Shown here: positions 7,893 to 15,601 of the stretch, in pieces
Position numbering within the stretch: position 1 is the first letter of the stretch
Layout of the letters: every line of letters begins with the position of its first letter
From: Pelomonas sp. KK5
GTDB lineage: Bacteria > Pseudomonadota > Gammaproteobacteria > Burkholderiales > Burkholderiaceae_C
Length of the DNA stretch: 44,288 nt
Direction: 5' to 3'
NCBI RefSeq assembly: GCF_001984095.1
Contig: NZ_LYVQ01000023.1
Coordinates: 1 to 44,288, forward strand
Notes under the pieces: generated by a model
Seen by the model: the letters and a program-made list of their open reading frames with translations, nothing else
What the model was told of the DNA's origin: nothing
The model's database searches: none
Translations under genes and position numbers: made by a program

Positions 7893-9452
7893 ATGCTGCA
7901 ACGCGAAGAAGACAAGAACAAGGTTCCCGACCGCCGCGACTTCCTGAAGCTGGGCACCGCCCTGGCCGCCCTGCCTGCGCTCGGCGCGCAGGCCGCGAGC
8001 GTCACGCCGGCCCCTGGCGGGGAGATCGTCGAGTGGGGCGGCGTGCAGCTGTCCCAGGCGATCCAGTCGAAGCAGGTCTCCTGCGTGGAGGTGATGAACG
8101 CCTACCTGGCGCAGATCGACCGGATGAACCCGAAGGTCAACGCCCTCGTGTCGCTGCAGCCGCGTGAGACGCTGCTGGCCGAGGCGGCCGAGCGCGACGC
8201 GCAACTGGCCCGGGGCCAGCGCCTGGGCTGGTTGCACGGCTTCCCGATGGCGCCGAAGGACCTGGCCTACACCAAGGGCATCCGCACCACCCAGGGCTCG
8301 CCGATCCTGAAGGACTACGTGCCCAAGTACGACTCCATCGTCGTCGAGCGCCAGCGCAAGGCCGGCGCGATCTTCGTGGGCAAGAGCAATGCGCCGGAGT
8401 TCGGCCTGGGCTCGCATACCTACAACAATGTCTTCGGCATCACCGGCAACGCCTTCGACCCGACGAAGAGCGCCGGTGGCAGCAGCGGCGGCGCCGCCGT
8501 CTCGCTGGCGCTGCGCATGCAGCCGGTGGCCGACGGCAGCGACATGATGGGCTCGCTGCGCAACCCGGCCGGCTGGAACAACGTCTTCGGCCTGCGCCCC
8601 TCGCAGGGCCGCGTGCCCTACGGCCCGAGCGCCGAGCTGTTCTTCCAGCAGATGGGCTACGAAGGCCCGATGGCCCGCAGCATCCAGGACCTGGCGATGC
8701 TGCTGTCCATCCAGGCCGGCTTCGACGCCAGGGCGCCGATATCGCTGGCCCAGGATCCGCAGCAGTTCACGAAGCCGCTGGCCCGCGACTTCAAGGGCGC
8801 CCGCATCGGCTGGATCGGCGACTGGAAGGGCTACCTGCCCACCGAGCCTGGCGTGATGGACACCTGCCGCGCGGCGCTGAAGCATTTCGAGGCGATCGGC
8901 TGCACCGTCGAGGAGGTGGTACCCGAGTTCGCGCCCGAGCGCCTGTGGAAGACCTGGCTGGTGCTGCGCCAGTTCACCATCGCCGGCATCGCCAGCGGCC
9001 TCTACGCCGACCCGAAGAACCGCGCGCAGATGAAGCCCGAGGCGATCTGGGAGGTCGAGAACGGCCTGAAGCTGACCGGCCCCGAGGTCTGGCAGGCCAG
9101 CGTGGACCGCTCCGCCTGGTACCAGGCCGTCAACACGCTGTTCCAGAAGTACGACTACCTGGTGCTGCCCTCGGCCCAGGTCTTCCCCTTCGAGGCGACC
9201 GAGCACTGGCCGAAGACGGTCGCCGGCAGGGCGATGGACACCTACCACCGCTGGATGGAGGTGGTCGTCGGCGGCACACTGGCCGGCGTGCCGGCCCTGG
9301 GCGTGCCGGCCGGCTTCGGCGGCGCGATGGGCCTGCCGATCGGCCTGCAGGTCCTGGCACCGGCGCTGCAGGACTTCTCGCTGCTGCAGCTGGGCCACGC
9401 CTACGAGCAGGCCAGCGGCTACACGAAGCGCCGTTCGCCGCTGCTGGGCTGA
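7893..9452 (+). CDS. Tat-exported amidase (amidase-signature family)
   Basis: Amide hydrolase of the amidase-signature family, 519 aa. ATG 7893 is chosen for the GGAG at 7880-7883 and because it opens a twin-arginine signal, DRRDFLKLGTALAALPALGA, so the enzyme probably folds in the cytoplasm and is exported. The Ser-cisSer-Lys triad is readable: K122 in GFPMAPKDLAYTKG, the cis-serine in GGSSGG (S197/S198), and nucleophile S221 in SDMMGSLRNPAG. The last segment usually reads D-x-G-G-S-I-R; here two residues before the final Gly are Met, which may alter the oxyanion environment. The substrate is not predictable. It is followed 53 bp later by an AraC-type regulator. Confidence 0.9.
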   Translation: MLQREEDKNKVPDRRDFLKLGTALAALPALGAQAASVTPAPGGEIVEWGGVQLSQAIQSKQVSCVEVMNAYLAQIDRMNPKVNALVSLQPRETLLAEAAERDAQLARGQRLGWLHGFPMAPKDLAYTKGIRTTQGSPILKDYVPKYDSIVVERQRKAGAIFVGKSNAPEFGLGSHTYNNVFGITGNAFDPTKSAGGSSGGAAVSLALRMQPVADGSDMMGSLRNPAGWNNVFGLRPSQGRVPYGPSAELFFQQMGYEGPMARSIQDLAMLLSIQAGFDARAPISLAQDPQQFTKPLARDFKGARIGWIGDWKGYLPTEPGVMDTCRAALKHFEAIGCTVEEVVPEFAPERLWKTWLVLRQFTIAGIASGLYADPKNRAQMKPEAIWEVENGLKLTGPEVWQASVDRSAWYQAVNTLFQKYDYLVLPSAQVFPFEATEHWPKTVAGRAMDTYHRWMEVVVGGTLAGVPALGVPAGFGGAMGLPIGLQVLAPALQDFSLLQLGHAYEQASGYTKRRSPLLG

Positions 9453-9505
9453 GCGGCAATCACCGCTTGCGGCAGGGCCAAGGACCGATCGAGAATCGAG
9501 CTCCC

Positions 9506-10468
9506 ATGCATGCCCTGCCCGCTTCATCCACCCCGCAGGTCCGCCAGTTCGCGGTCAGCGACGTGGACGAGCACACGTCCCAGCTCGTGGACTGGGACAT
9601 GCGCTACGAGCAGCTCGACGGCGGCGCCTTCCAGGGCAGCTTCACCGACATCCGCTGGCCCGGCGTGCAGCTCTTCATCGAGAGCACCAGCCGCCGCGTG
9701 CGCCAGCGCGGCAGCCTGCCGCCCGGCGCGATCGGCATCGGCACGGTGCTCGCGGGCGCCGGCGAACTCTGCATCAACGGCACCCGCGGCGGGCCGGAGA
9801 CGCTGATCGCCGTGCACGGCGCCGAGCTCGACTTCTGCACGCCGGCGCAGTGCACGCTGGCCGGGCTGGTCGTCGACGCGCCGCTGCTGCAGGCGGCGGC
9901 GCTGTCGATGATGCCGGTGCTGGAGCCGCTGCTGGACGGCGGCGGCATGCTGGCGCTGAGCGCCGCCGGCGCCGTGCTGGCCCCGCTGCACGCGCTGCTG
10001 CGCCAGGTGGCCGACACCGTGCTGCGCCGCCCCGCCGAAGCGGTGGCGCCGCTGCGCGACGAACTGCTGCTGCACACGCTCTCGGCGCTGGACGGCGCCA
10101 GCCGCTTCGACGCCGACGACCTGCGCCGCCCCGACCAGCGCAAGCGCCTGGTGGACCGCGCCTGCGAGCTGATGATGGCCACGCCGGACGATCCGCCTTC
10201 GCTGGCTGAAGTCTGCCGCCATGTCGGCGCCAGCCCGCGCAAGCTGACCTACTGCTTCCAGGACGTGCTGGGCCTGAGCCCGGCGCGCTACATCAAGGCG
10301 ATACGGCTCAATGCCGTGCGCCGCGACCTGCGCCGCGCGGCCGAGGCCTCGGATGCCAGCGTCTACGACGTGGCGGCCCGCTGGGGCTTCTGGCACTTCG
10401 GCCACTTCTCGGCGGACTACAAGCGGCAGTTCGCCGAGCTGCCCTCGCAGACCTTGCGCGGCGGCTGA
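9506..10468 (+). CDS. AraC family transcriptional regulator
   Basis: DNA-binding activator-type protein of 320 aa. The N-terminal effector half (about residues 15-200) carries the RWPGVQLFIESTSRRVRQRG region, which resembles EutR-like AraC proteins. The C-terminal half (about 225-318) has two helix-turn-helices: SLAEVCRHVGASPRKLTYCFQ, then LGLSPARYIKAIRLNAVRRDL and YDVAARWGFWHFGHFSADYKRQF, which is the AraC signature. ATG 9506 gives a start 53 bp after the amidase stop, and the two genes probably share a transcript. The likely target is the amidase/binding-protein pair; the effector is unknown. It converges on the nuclease gene with only 15 bp between them. Confidence 0.9.
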   Translation: MHALPASSTPQVRQFAVSDVDEHTSQLVDWDMRYEQLDGGAFQGSFTDIRWPGVQLFIESTSRRVRQRGSLPPGAIGIGTVLAGAGELCINGTRGGPETLIAVHGAELDFCTPAQCTLAGLVVDAPLLQAAALSMMPVLEPLLDGGGMLALSAAGAVLAPLHALLRQVADTVLRRPAEAVAPLRDELLLHTLSALDGASRFDADDLRRPDQRKRLVDRACELMMATPDDPPSLAEVCRHVGASPRKLTYCFQDVLGLSPARYIKAIRLNAVRRDLRRAAEASDASVYDVAARWGFWHFGHFSADYKRQFAELPSQTLRGG

Positions 10469-10483
10469 GCCACCTCCGGCCGG

Positions 10484-11398
10484 TCAGCGCGACCAGATTG
10501 CCTTCAGCAGCTCGGCCATGCGCAGGCCGGCAAGCGCCACCTGGCGGGCCTGCGCCTGCAGCCGCTGGCGTTCATAGGCCCGGCGATCGGTGAAGACCAG
10601 GGGCCAGGTCTTGCCTGTCTTCGCCTCGAAACGCAGCGGCTCGAAGGCAAGGCGCGCGAGTAGCAGCGTCTCGCCGGCCCAGTCGACGGGCCAGGCCTGC
10701 AGCGGCCCCTGCGGGCGCCGCGGAGATGCCACGCGGGAAGGTCGCGGCGGCGCCGCGTCCCACAACGCGTGCAGGTTCTGCTGGCCGCCGTCGAAGATCA
10801 GCAGGTTGCCGCCGGCGGTGTGCGTGTCCGGGTCGTCGCCGCTGCGATCGGGGTCCAGCGCGCGGCCACCCGGGCTCAGGTAGATGGCGCCGACGTGCAG
10901 CGGCTGGTGCAGGTCACCGACCAGATGGGCCAGCAGGCGCAACGCCTCGTGCTCGCCGGCCGGGCCGTCGGCGAACTTGAACGGGGCCGGTACCGGGCGG
11001 TGCTGCAGCCGCGCGATCGCGGCCTGCAGCGCATGCACGACATCGTCGGGCCGGGCACCGGTGAAGCGCTCGTCGTAGCGATCCTGCTGGATCGCGATGT
11101 CGGTGTAGTGCCAGCGCCGATGGCCCGGGTTGCGCTGCTCGAAGGCCGCCATCTCCGCGACACCGAAGACGCTGCAGGCCGGGTCGCGCTGCGGATCCTT
11201 GACGCAATCCGCCCAGATCGCCGCGCTGGCCAGGCTCTCGCCGCCGAGGATGCGGCGCACCTGGGCGGCGGCCGGCGTGCCGCGCAGCGCGGCCTCCGCC
11301 AGCGCGCCGGTCTCGCGGTGGCCGGCGGAGCCCCAGCCCCAGGCGGGGCCGGCCAGGATCATGAAACAGAGGGCAAGCAGCGAGCGCATGCCCGCCAT
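10484..11398 (-). CDS. S1/P1-type nuclease, secreted
   Basis: Zinc-dependent single-strand nuclease/3'-nucleotidase family, 304 aa (301 if ATG 11389 is used). The signal peptide ends near GPAWG so the mature protein begins with Trp, whose free N-terminus is a zinc ligand in this family. The ligand set is complete: W22, H27 (WGSAGH), D64 (IWADCVKD), H97 (WHYTD), H158, D162 and H168 (HLVGDLHQPLH), H210 and D214 (NLHALWD). It lies 9 bp behind gbuA on the same strand, at the 3' end of the polyamine run. No metabolic link to polyamines is obvious; phosphate or nucleotide scavenging is the usual role. Confidence 0.92.
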   Translation of the reverse strand: MAGMRSLLALCFMILAGPAWGWGSAGHRETGALAEAALRGTPAAAQVRRILGGESLASAAIWADCVKDPQRDPACSVFGVAEMAAFEQRNPGHRRWHYTDIAIQQDRYDERFTGARPDDVVHALQAAIARLQHRPVPAPFKFADGPAGEHEALRLLAHLVGDLHQPLHVGAIYLSPGGRALDPDRSGDDPDTHTAGGNLLIFDGGQQNLHALWDAAPPRPSRVASPRRPQGPLQAWPVDWAGETLLLARLAFEPLRFEAKTGKTWPLVFTDRRAYERQRLQAQARQVALAGLRMAELLKAIWSR

Positions 11399-11407
11399 TG
11401 TGCGCAG

Positions 11408-12349
11408 TCAGCGGCGGGGTACGCCGGGCATCACGCAGAGCATCTCGTACAGCAGGTTGGCGCCCAGCAGCGCGGTGTTGCCCGTCGTGTCGTAGGCCGG
11501 CGCCACCTCGACCAGGTCGCCGCCCACCAGGTTCAACCCCCAGCAGCCGCGGATGATCTCCAGCGCCTGCGGCACGGTGAGGCCGCCGATCTCGGGCGTG
11601 CCGGTGCCGCCGGCGTAGGAGGGATCGATGCCGTCGATGTCGAAGCTGAGGTAGCAGGGCGTGTCGCCGATCGTCTCGCGCACCTTTGCCATCGTCGGCG
11701 CCAGCGACTGCCACCACACCTCGTGCGCCTGCACGATCGTGAAGCCCTGTTCACGCGGCCAGTCGAAGTCGTCGCTCGCGTAGCCGGTGCCGCGCAGGCC
11801 GATCTGGAAGACCTTCCTGCAATCCAGCAGGTTCTCCTCGACGGCGCGGCGGAACGGCGTGCCGTGGGCGATCTTCTCGCCGAACATGTCCTCGTTGATG
11901 TCGGCGTGGGCGTCGACGTGGACCAGCGCCACCGGGCCGTGCTTCTTCGCCAGCGCACGCAGGATCGGCAGCGCGATCGTGTGGTCACCGCCCATCGTCA
12001 GCGGCTTGCAGCCGGCCTCCAGCACCTCGTCGTAGAAGGCCGTGATGATGTCCATCGACTTCGGCAGCGAGTAGGTGTTGATCGCCACGTCGCCGAGGTC
12101 GGCCACCTGCAGCGCGTCGAAGGGCGCGGCGCCGGTCGCCATGTTGTACGGGCGGATCAGCGAGGACTCGCAGCGGATCTGGCGCGGGCCGAAGCGCGCG
12201 CCGGGGCGGTTGGACGTGCCGATGTCGAAGGGGATGCCGATGAAGCCGACATCGAGGCCCTTGGGCGTCCGGGCCTGCGGCAGCCGCATCATCGAGGCGA
12301 TGCCGCCGAAGCGCGGCATGGTGTTGCCGCCGAGGGGTTGGTTTTTCAT
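11408..12349 (-). CDS. gbuA: guanidinobutyrase-type ureohydrolase
   Basis: Manganese-dependent ureohydrolase (arginase/agmatinase superfamily), 313 aa. Ligands are all present: H123 (GGDH), D146, H148 and D150 (DAHAD), D237 and D239 (SFDIDGIDP). The N-terminus (QPLGGNTMPRFGGIASMMRL), the RPYNMATGAAPFD block and the C-terminus (TTGNTALLGANLLYEMLCV, then PGVPRR) closely follow the Pseudomonas aeruginosa guanidinobutyrase GbuA as I remember it, more than E. coli agmatinase. The expected reaction is 4-guanidinobutyrate to GABA plus urea. An aldehyde dehydrogenase and an amine oxidase-like gene upstream would supply its substrate, and gabT/gabD nearby consume its product. Agmatinase or guanidinopropionase activity cannot be excluded. 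Confidence 0.87.
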   Translation of the reverse strand: MKNQPLGGNTMPRFGGIASMMRLPQARTPKGLDVGFIGIPFDIGTSNRPGARFGPRQIRCESSLIRPYNMATGAAPFDALQVADLGDVAINTYSLPKSMDIITAFYDEVLEAGCKPLTMGGDHTIALPILRALAKKHGPVALVHVDAHADINEDMFGEKIAHGTPFRRAVEENLLDCRKVFQIGLRGTGYASDDFDWPREQGFTIVQAHEVWWQSLAPTMAKVRETIGDTPCYLSFDIDGIDPSYAGGTGTPEIGGLTVPQALEIIRGCWGLNLVGGDLVEVAPAYDTTGNTALLGANLLYEMLCVMPGVPRR

Positions 12350-12364
12350 GAAGTCAATATCCAG

Positions 12365-13750
12365 TTACATCGGAAAGCCGAGGGCCTTGACCGACTTGAT
12401 CCAGGCGCGCTTCCAGCCGCCCTCCGCGTCGGCACCGTCGAAGGCGATGAAGGTGATCTTGGCGCCCAGCCAGCGCAGGATGCCGGGCGGGATCCAGGCC
12501 GTACCCTTCCTCGCGATGTCCAGCTTCTGCTCGGGCGCGTCCTTGCGGCCGAACAGCGTGTTCAGGCCCATCGTCGCGCCGAAGCGGCTGGCCGCCACGC
12601 CGAAGCCGGTGTAGCCGGCCACGAACACCGCCTTGCCGCCGAAGTAACGCGTCACGAAGACGGAGCCGCGCGAGCAGTAGTCGATCGGGCCGCCCCAGGC
12701 GTGCGAGAACTTCACGTCGTGGAGTTGCGGGAAGGTCTTGAAGAAGGCGTCCACCAGGCCGGCGTAGGTCTCGGGCCGGCGGTTCTCGTCCGGATCGGTG
12801 TGCTCGCCGTAGTGGTAGGTGACGGAGCCGCCGAAGATGATGCGGTTGTCCTTGGTGAGCCGCCCGTAGTTGAGCTGCGTGCGGGTGTCGTAGAAGCCCT
12901 GGCGGTTCTGCCAGCCGACGCGGGCCAACTGCTCCGCCGTCAGCGGCTCGGTGGCCATGATGTGGTCCTGCACGTTCATCACGCGGCGGTTGATGTCGCC
13001 GATGCCGACCTTGGCGCAGCCGGTGGCGAAGAAGGCGCGCGCGGTCCGCACCACGCCCACCGGCGTGTGCAGGACCAGGTCCTGCCCCTCCTCGACGATG
13101 CGCTCCAGCGGCGAGTTCTCGTAGAGCTTCACGCCGACCTTCAGCGCCGCCGCCTTCAGCCCCCAGGCCAGCTTGGCCGGGTGGATGGTGCCGCTGCGCT
13201 GGCGGCCCCACAGCGCGCCGTGGAACAGCGGGGAGTCGATCTGCGCGCGGGCCTCGCCGGCGTCGAGCAGCAGCATGTCATGGCCGTGTTCGAGGTGCAG
13301 CTCATAGTCCTCGCGCAGCACGTCCACATGGCCCGGCTCGATCGCCGCGGTCAGCTCGCCGTTCCACTCGACATCGGCATCGATGCCGAAGCGCTCCAGG
13401 TCGCGCTGGAAGCCGTCGAGGTTGAGGCGGCCCAGTTCCTCGAGCTGGTCGATGTCCTTCGGAAACACGCGGGCCGCGTTGGCCAGGCCGTGCATGATGG
13501 ACGTGGAGATGATCCCGCAGGGCCGGCCCGAGGCGCCGTGCGCCACCTTGCCGGCCTCGATCAGCACGACCTCTTGCCGCGGATCGGCCTCCTTGGCCTG
13601 GATCGCCGCCCACAGGCCGGTGAAGCCGCCGCCGATGACCACCACGCCCGCTCGTCGTTCACCGCGCAGCTCGGGCTCGACGGCGGGCGCCGCGGGGCTG
13701 TCCAGCCAGAACGGGAAGAAGCGGGTGTTGGCGAAGGCGGGATGCGTCAT
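12365..13750 (-). CDS. FAD-dependent oxidoreductase, PuuB/amine-oxidase-like (DAO family)
   Basis: Flavoprotein of the D-amino acid oxidase superfamily, 461 aa, resembling gamma-glutamylputrescine oxidase PuuB and related amine/amino acid dehydrogenases. The dinucleotide-binding motif VVVIGGGFTGLWAAIQ (GGGFTG at 40-45) is followed by the acidic ribose-binding end VVLIEAG, the GASGRPCGI segment that contacts FAD, and a C-terminal VAGYTGFGVAASRFGATMG flavin loop. It has no signal peptide. It sits between the cupin gene (7 bp) and gbuA (15 bp). The likely reaction is oxidative deamination of agmatine, putrescine or a derivative to the aldehyde. No glutamylation enzyme (PuuA) is in the window, so a free amine is the more likely substrate (inference). 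Confidence 0.78.
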   Translation of the reverse strand: MTHPAFANTRFFPFWLDSPAAPAVEPELRGERRAGVVVIGGGFTGLWAAIQAKEADPRQEVVLIEAGKVAHGASGRPCGIISTSIMHGLANAARVFPKDIDQLEELGRLNLDGFQRDLERFGIDADVEWNGELTAAIEPGHVDVLREDYELHLEHGHDMLLLDAGEARAQIDSPLFHGALWGRQRSGTIHPAKLAWGLKAAALKVGVKLYENSPLERIVEEGQDLVLHTPVGVVRTARAFFATGCAKVGIGDINRRVMNVQDHIMATEPLTAEQLARVGWQNRQGFYDTRTQLNYGRLTKDNRIIFGGSVTYHYGEHTDPDENRRPETYAGLVDAFFKTFPQLHDVKFSHAWGGPIDYCSRGSVFVTRYFGGKAVFVAGYTGFGVAASRFGATMGLNTLFGRKDAPEQKLDIARKGTAWIPPGILRWLGAKITFIAFDGADAEGGWKRAWIKSVKALGFPM

Positions 13751-13757
13751 GACAGCT

Positions 13758-14102
13758 TCAATCTTCGAGGATGACGGCGATCTTTTTCGCGTCGGCCAGC
13801 GTTTCCCAGCGGCCGGCGAAGCCCTTGGGCAGCAGGTAGCCCTCGCCGGCGGAGAACTCGCGGCGGCCGCCAGCCTCGTCGGTCAGCGCGACGCGGCCTT
13901 CGGTCAGCCAGCAGACCTCGGTGGTCTCGGTGGCGGGGAAGTCGACCGCGCCGACCTTGCCCTGCCACAGGGCCACGTTGAACTTGCGGCTGACGGCGCC
14001 GCTGGCGACGCGCGCCTCGCTCTCGTCCATGCCGTAGTCCAGCGGGGTGAAGACGCCGGAGGCGAAGTTGATCGACTGGATGTCGTTGACGGTCTTGGTC
14101 AT
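13758..14102 (-). CDS. cupin protein (cupin_3/DUF861 type)
   Basis: Single-domain cupin of 114 aa. The beta-barrel is recognisable from TEVCWLTEGRVALTDEAGGRREFSAGEGYLLPKGFAGRW and the terminal AKKIAVILED strand, split here by the EGR-V-L-T turn typical of the cupin_3 family (EutQ-like and ureidoglycine aminohydrolase-like proteins). The usual His-rich metal motif is not present, so metal binding is doubtful. Its ATG overlaps the stop of the aldehyde dehydrogenase gene (ATGA, 14099-14102), which suggests translational coupling, and the oxidase starts 7 bp later. DUF861 cupins often accompany amine or amino acid oxidation genes, but their role there is not established to my knowledge. Confidence 0.8.
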   Translation of the reverse strand: MTKTVNDIQSINFASGVFTPLDYGMDESEARVASGAVSRKFNVALWQGKVGAVDFPATETTEVCWLTEGRVALTDEAGGRREFSAGEGYLLPKGFAGRWETLADAKKIAVILED

Positions 14103-15601
14103 GGTGCTTGATTGCCTTGTTGTTGAGTGATCGTGTGCCGGACCTCCTGGAAGGACTTCAGTCCCCAGGGGCCCAGCTCGCGGCCGATGCCGCTCTTCTT
14201 GAAGCCGCCCCAGCCGGTCTGCGGGAAGATCAGCTGCGGCGTGTTGATCCAGACGGTGCCGACCTGCAGGCGGTCCGCGAGCAGCGCAGCGCGGGCCTCG
14301 TCGCCGGCGGCGATGGTGGCGACCAGGCCGTAGTCGGAATCGTTGGCGATGCGGATCGCCTCGTCCTCGGTGGCGAAGGCGCGCAGGCAGGCGACCGGGC
14401 CGAAGATCTCCTCGCGCCAGAGCGTGGCGCTGGTCGGCACCTCGCCGAAGATCACCGGGCCCATGTGGAAGCCGTCGCCGGACACTTCGCCTTCGAACAG
14501 CACCGGCGCGGCGTTGCGGCCGAGCTCCACATGGCGCTGCACGCGCTCGCGGTGCTGGCGGCTGATCAGCGGGCCCAGCGTCGTGGCCGGGTCGCGCGGG
14601 TCGCCGATGCGCAGCGCCTTCGCGGCCGCGACGAAGCGCTGCGCGAACTCGGCATACAGGCGCTCGTGCACCAGGATGCGCGAGGTGGCCGAGCACATCT
14701 GGCCGGCGTTGAAGAAGGCGCCGCCGATGGCCAGCGACACGGCCTCGTCGAGGTCCGCATCGTCCAGCACGATCAGCGCGGACTTGCCGCCCAGCTCCAG
14801 CGTCACGCGCTGGATGCGGTTGGCCGCCGCCCGCATGATGGACGTGCCCGCCGCCGTGCTGCCGGTGAACGAGATCTTGGCCACGCCGGCATGCTGGGTC
14901 AGCGCCACGCCCACGTCGGCGCCGCCGCAGACCAGGTTCACCACGCCCGCCGGCAGCCCGCATTGCAGGATCAGCTGCAGCAGTGCCAGCTCGGCCAGCG
15001 GCGTCACGTCCGAGGGCTTGAGCACGGCCGTGCAGCCGGCCGCCAGCGCGGGCGCCAGCTTCCAGGCGGTCGTCACCATCGGGAAGTTCCAGGGCACGAT
15101 CAGGCCCACGACGCCGCAGGGCTGGTAGCTCACCTCGGCCACGAAGGCGGCATCGGGCAGCTCCACCGGCACCGCATCCAGGCCCTTGCCGCTGCGGCAC
15201 AGCGAGGCGTAGTAGTCGAAGGTGGAGACGACGTCGTTGACATCCATCTCGGCCTCGGCGCGGGGCTTGCCGCTGGCCAGCATCTGCAGCTCGACCAGGG
15301 CCGCGCGCTGCGCATGGACCGCGCGGGCGATCGCCTCCAGCACGGCGCCACGGGCCTGCGGCGCAGTGTTGCGCCAGCCCTCGGCGGCGGCCGCTGCAGC
15401 GCGCACGGCCGCATCCACCGCATCGCTGTCGCCGCCGGCCACGCGGACCAGCGCCTGGCCATCGATTGGATTGACCACCGTCAGCGCGCGCCCGGCGCCG
15501 GCGGACCAGCGGCCGGCGATGCAGACACCGGGCACCGTGCCGTCCGCCGCCACCGGCGGCAGCACGTCGGGAATCGGAGTTAGCGAGAGAGCCGCGTTCA
15601 T
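14099..15601 (-). CDS. aldehyde dehydrogenase, guanidinobutyraldehyde/aminoaldehyde type
   Basis: NAD(P)-dependent aldehyde dehydrogenase of 500 aa. Catalytic residues are N172 (IVPWNFP), E269 (VTLELGGKS) and C303 (FFNAGQMCSATSR). The GSTAAG motif and the C-terminal GWGGFKKSGIGRELGPWG segment resemble betaine-aldehyde/aminoaldehyde dehydrogenases, including the PuuC/KauB group. In this operon it would oxidise the aldehyde made by the FAD oxidase, for example 4-guanidinobutyraldehyde to 4-guanidinobutyrate, the substrate of GbuA. Its ATG overlaps the porin stop by one base (TGATG, 15599-15603) and its stop overlaps the cupin start. Exact specificity cannot be read from sequence. Confidence 0.9.
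   Translation of the reverse strand: MNAALSLTPIPDVLPPVAADGTVPGVCIAGRWSAGAGRALTVVNPIDGQALVRVAGGDSDAVDAAVRAAAAAAEGWRNTAPQARGAVLEAIARAVHAQRAALVELQMLASGKPRAEAEMDVNDVVSTFDYYASLCRSGKGLDAVPVELPDAAFVAEVSYQPCGVVGLIVPWNFPMVTTAWKLAPALAAGCTAVLKPSDVTPLAELALLQLILQCGLPAGVVNLVCGGADVGVALTQHAGVAKISFTGSTAAGTSIMRAAANRIQRVTLELGGKSALIVLDDADLDEAVSLAIGGAFFNAGQMCSATSRILVHERLYAEFAQRFVAAAKALRIGDPRDPATTLGPLISRQHRERVQRHVELGRNAAPVLFEGEVSGDGFHMGPVIFGEVPTSATLWREEIFGPVACLRAFATEDEAIRIANDSDYGLVATIAAGDEARAALLADRLQVGTVWINTPQLIFPQTGWGGFKKSGIGRELGPWGLKSFQEVRHTITQQQGNQAP

Noticed and set aside
10769-13774. Plus-strand open frame of 1001 codons opposite gbuA and the FAD oxidase
   Set aside because: Composition is Val-, Ala-, Arg-, Gln- and His-rich with no motif, and it mirrors three well-supported minus-strand genes.
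12365-14102. Glutamylated putrescine (Puu) pathway
   Set aside because: The oxidase is PuuB-like, but PuuA and PuuD genes are absent from the window and GbuA points to free guanidino substrates.
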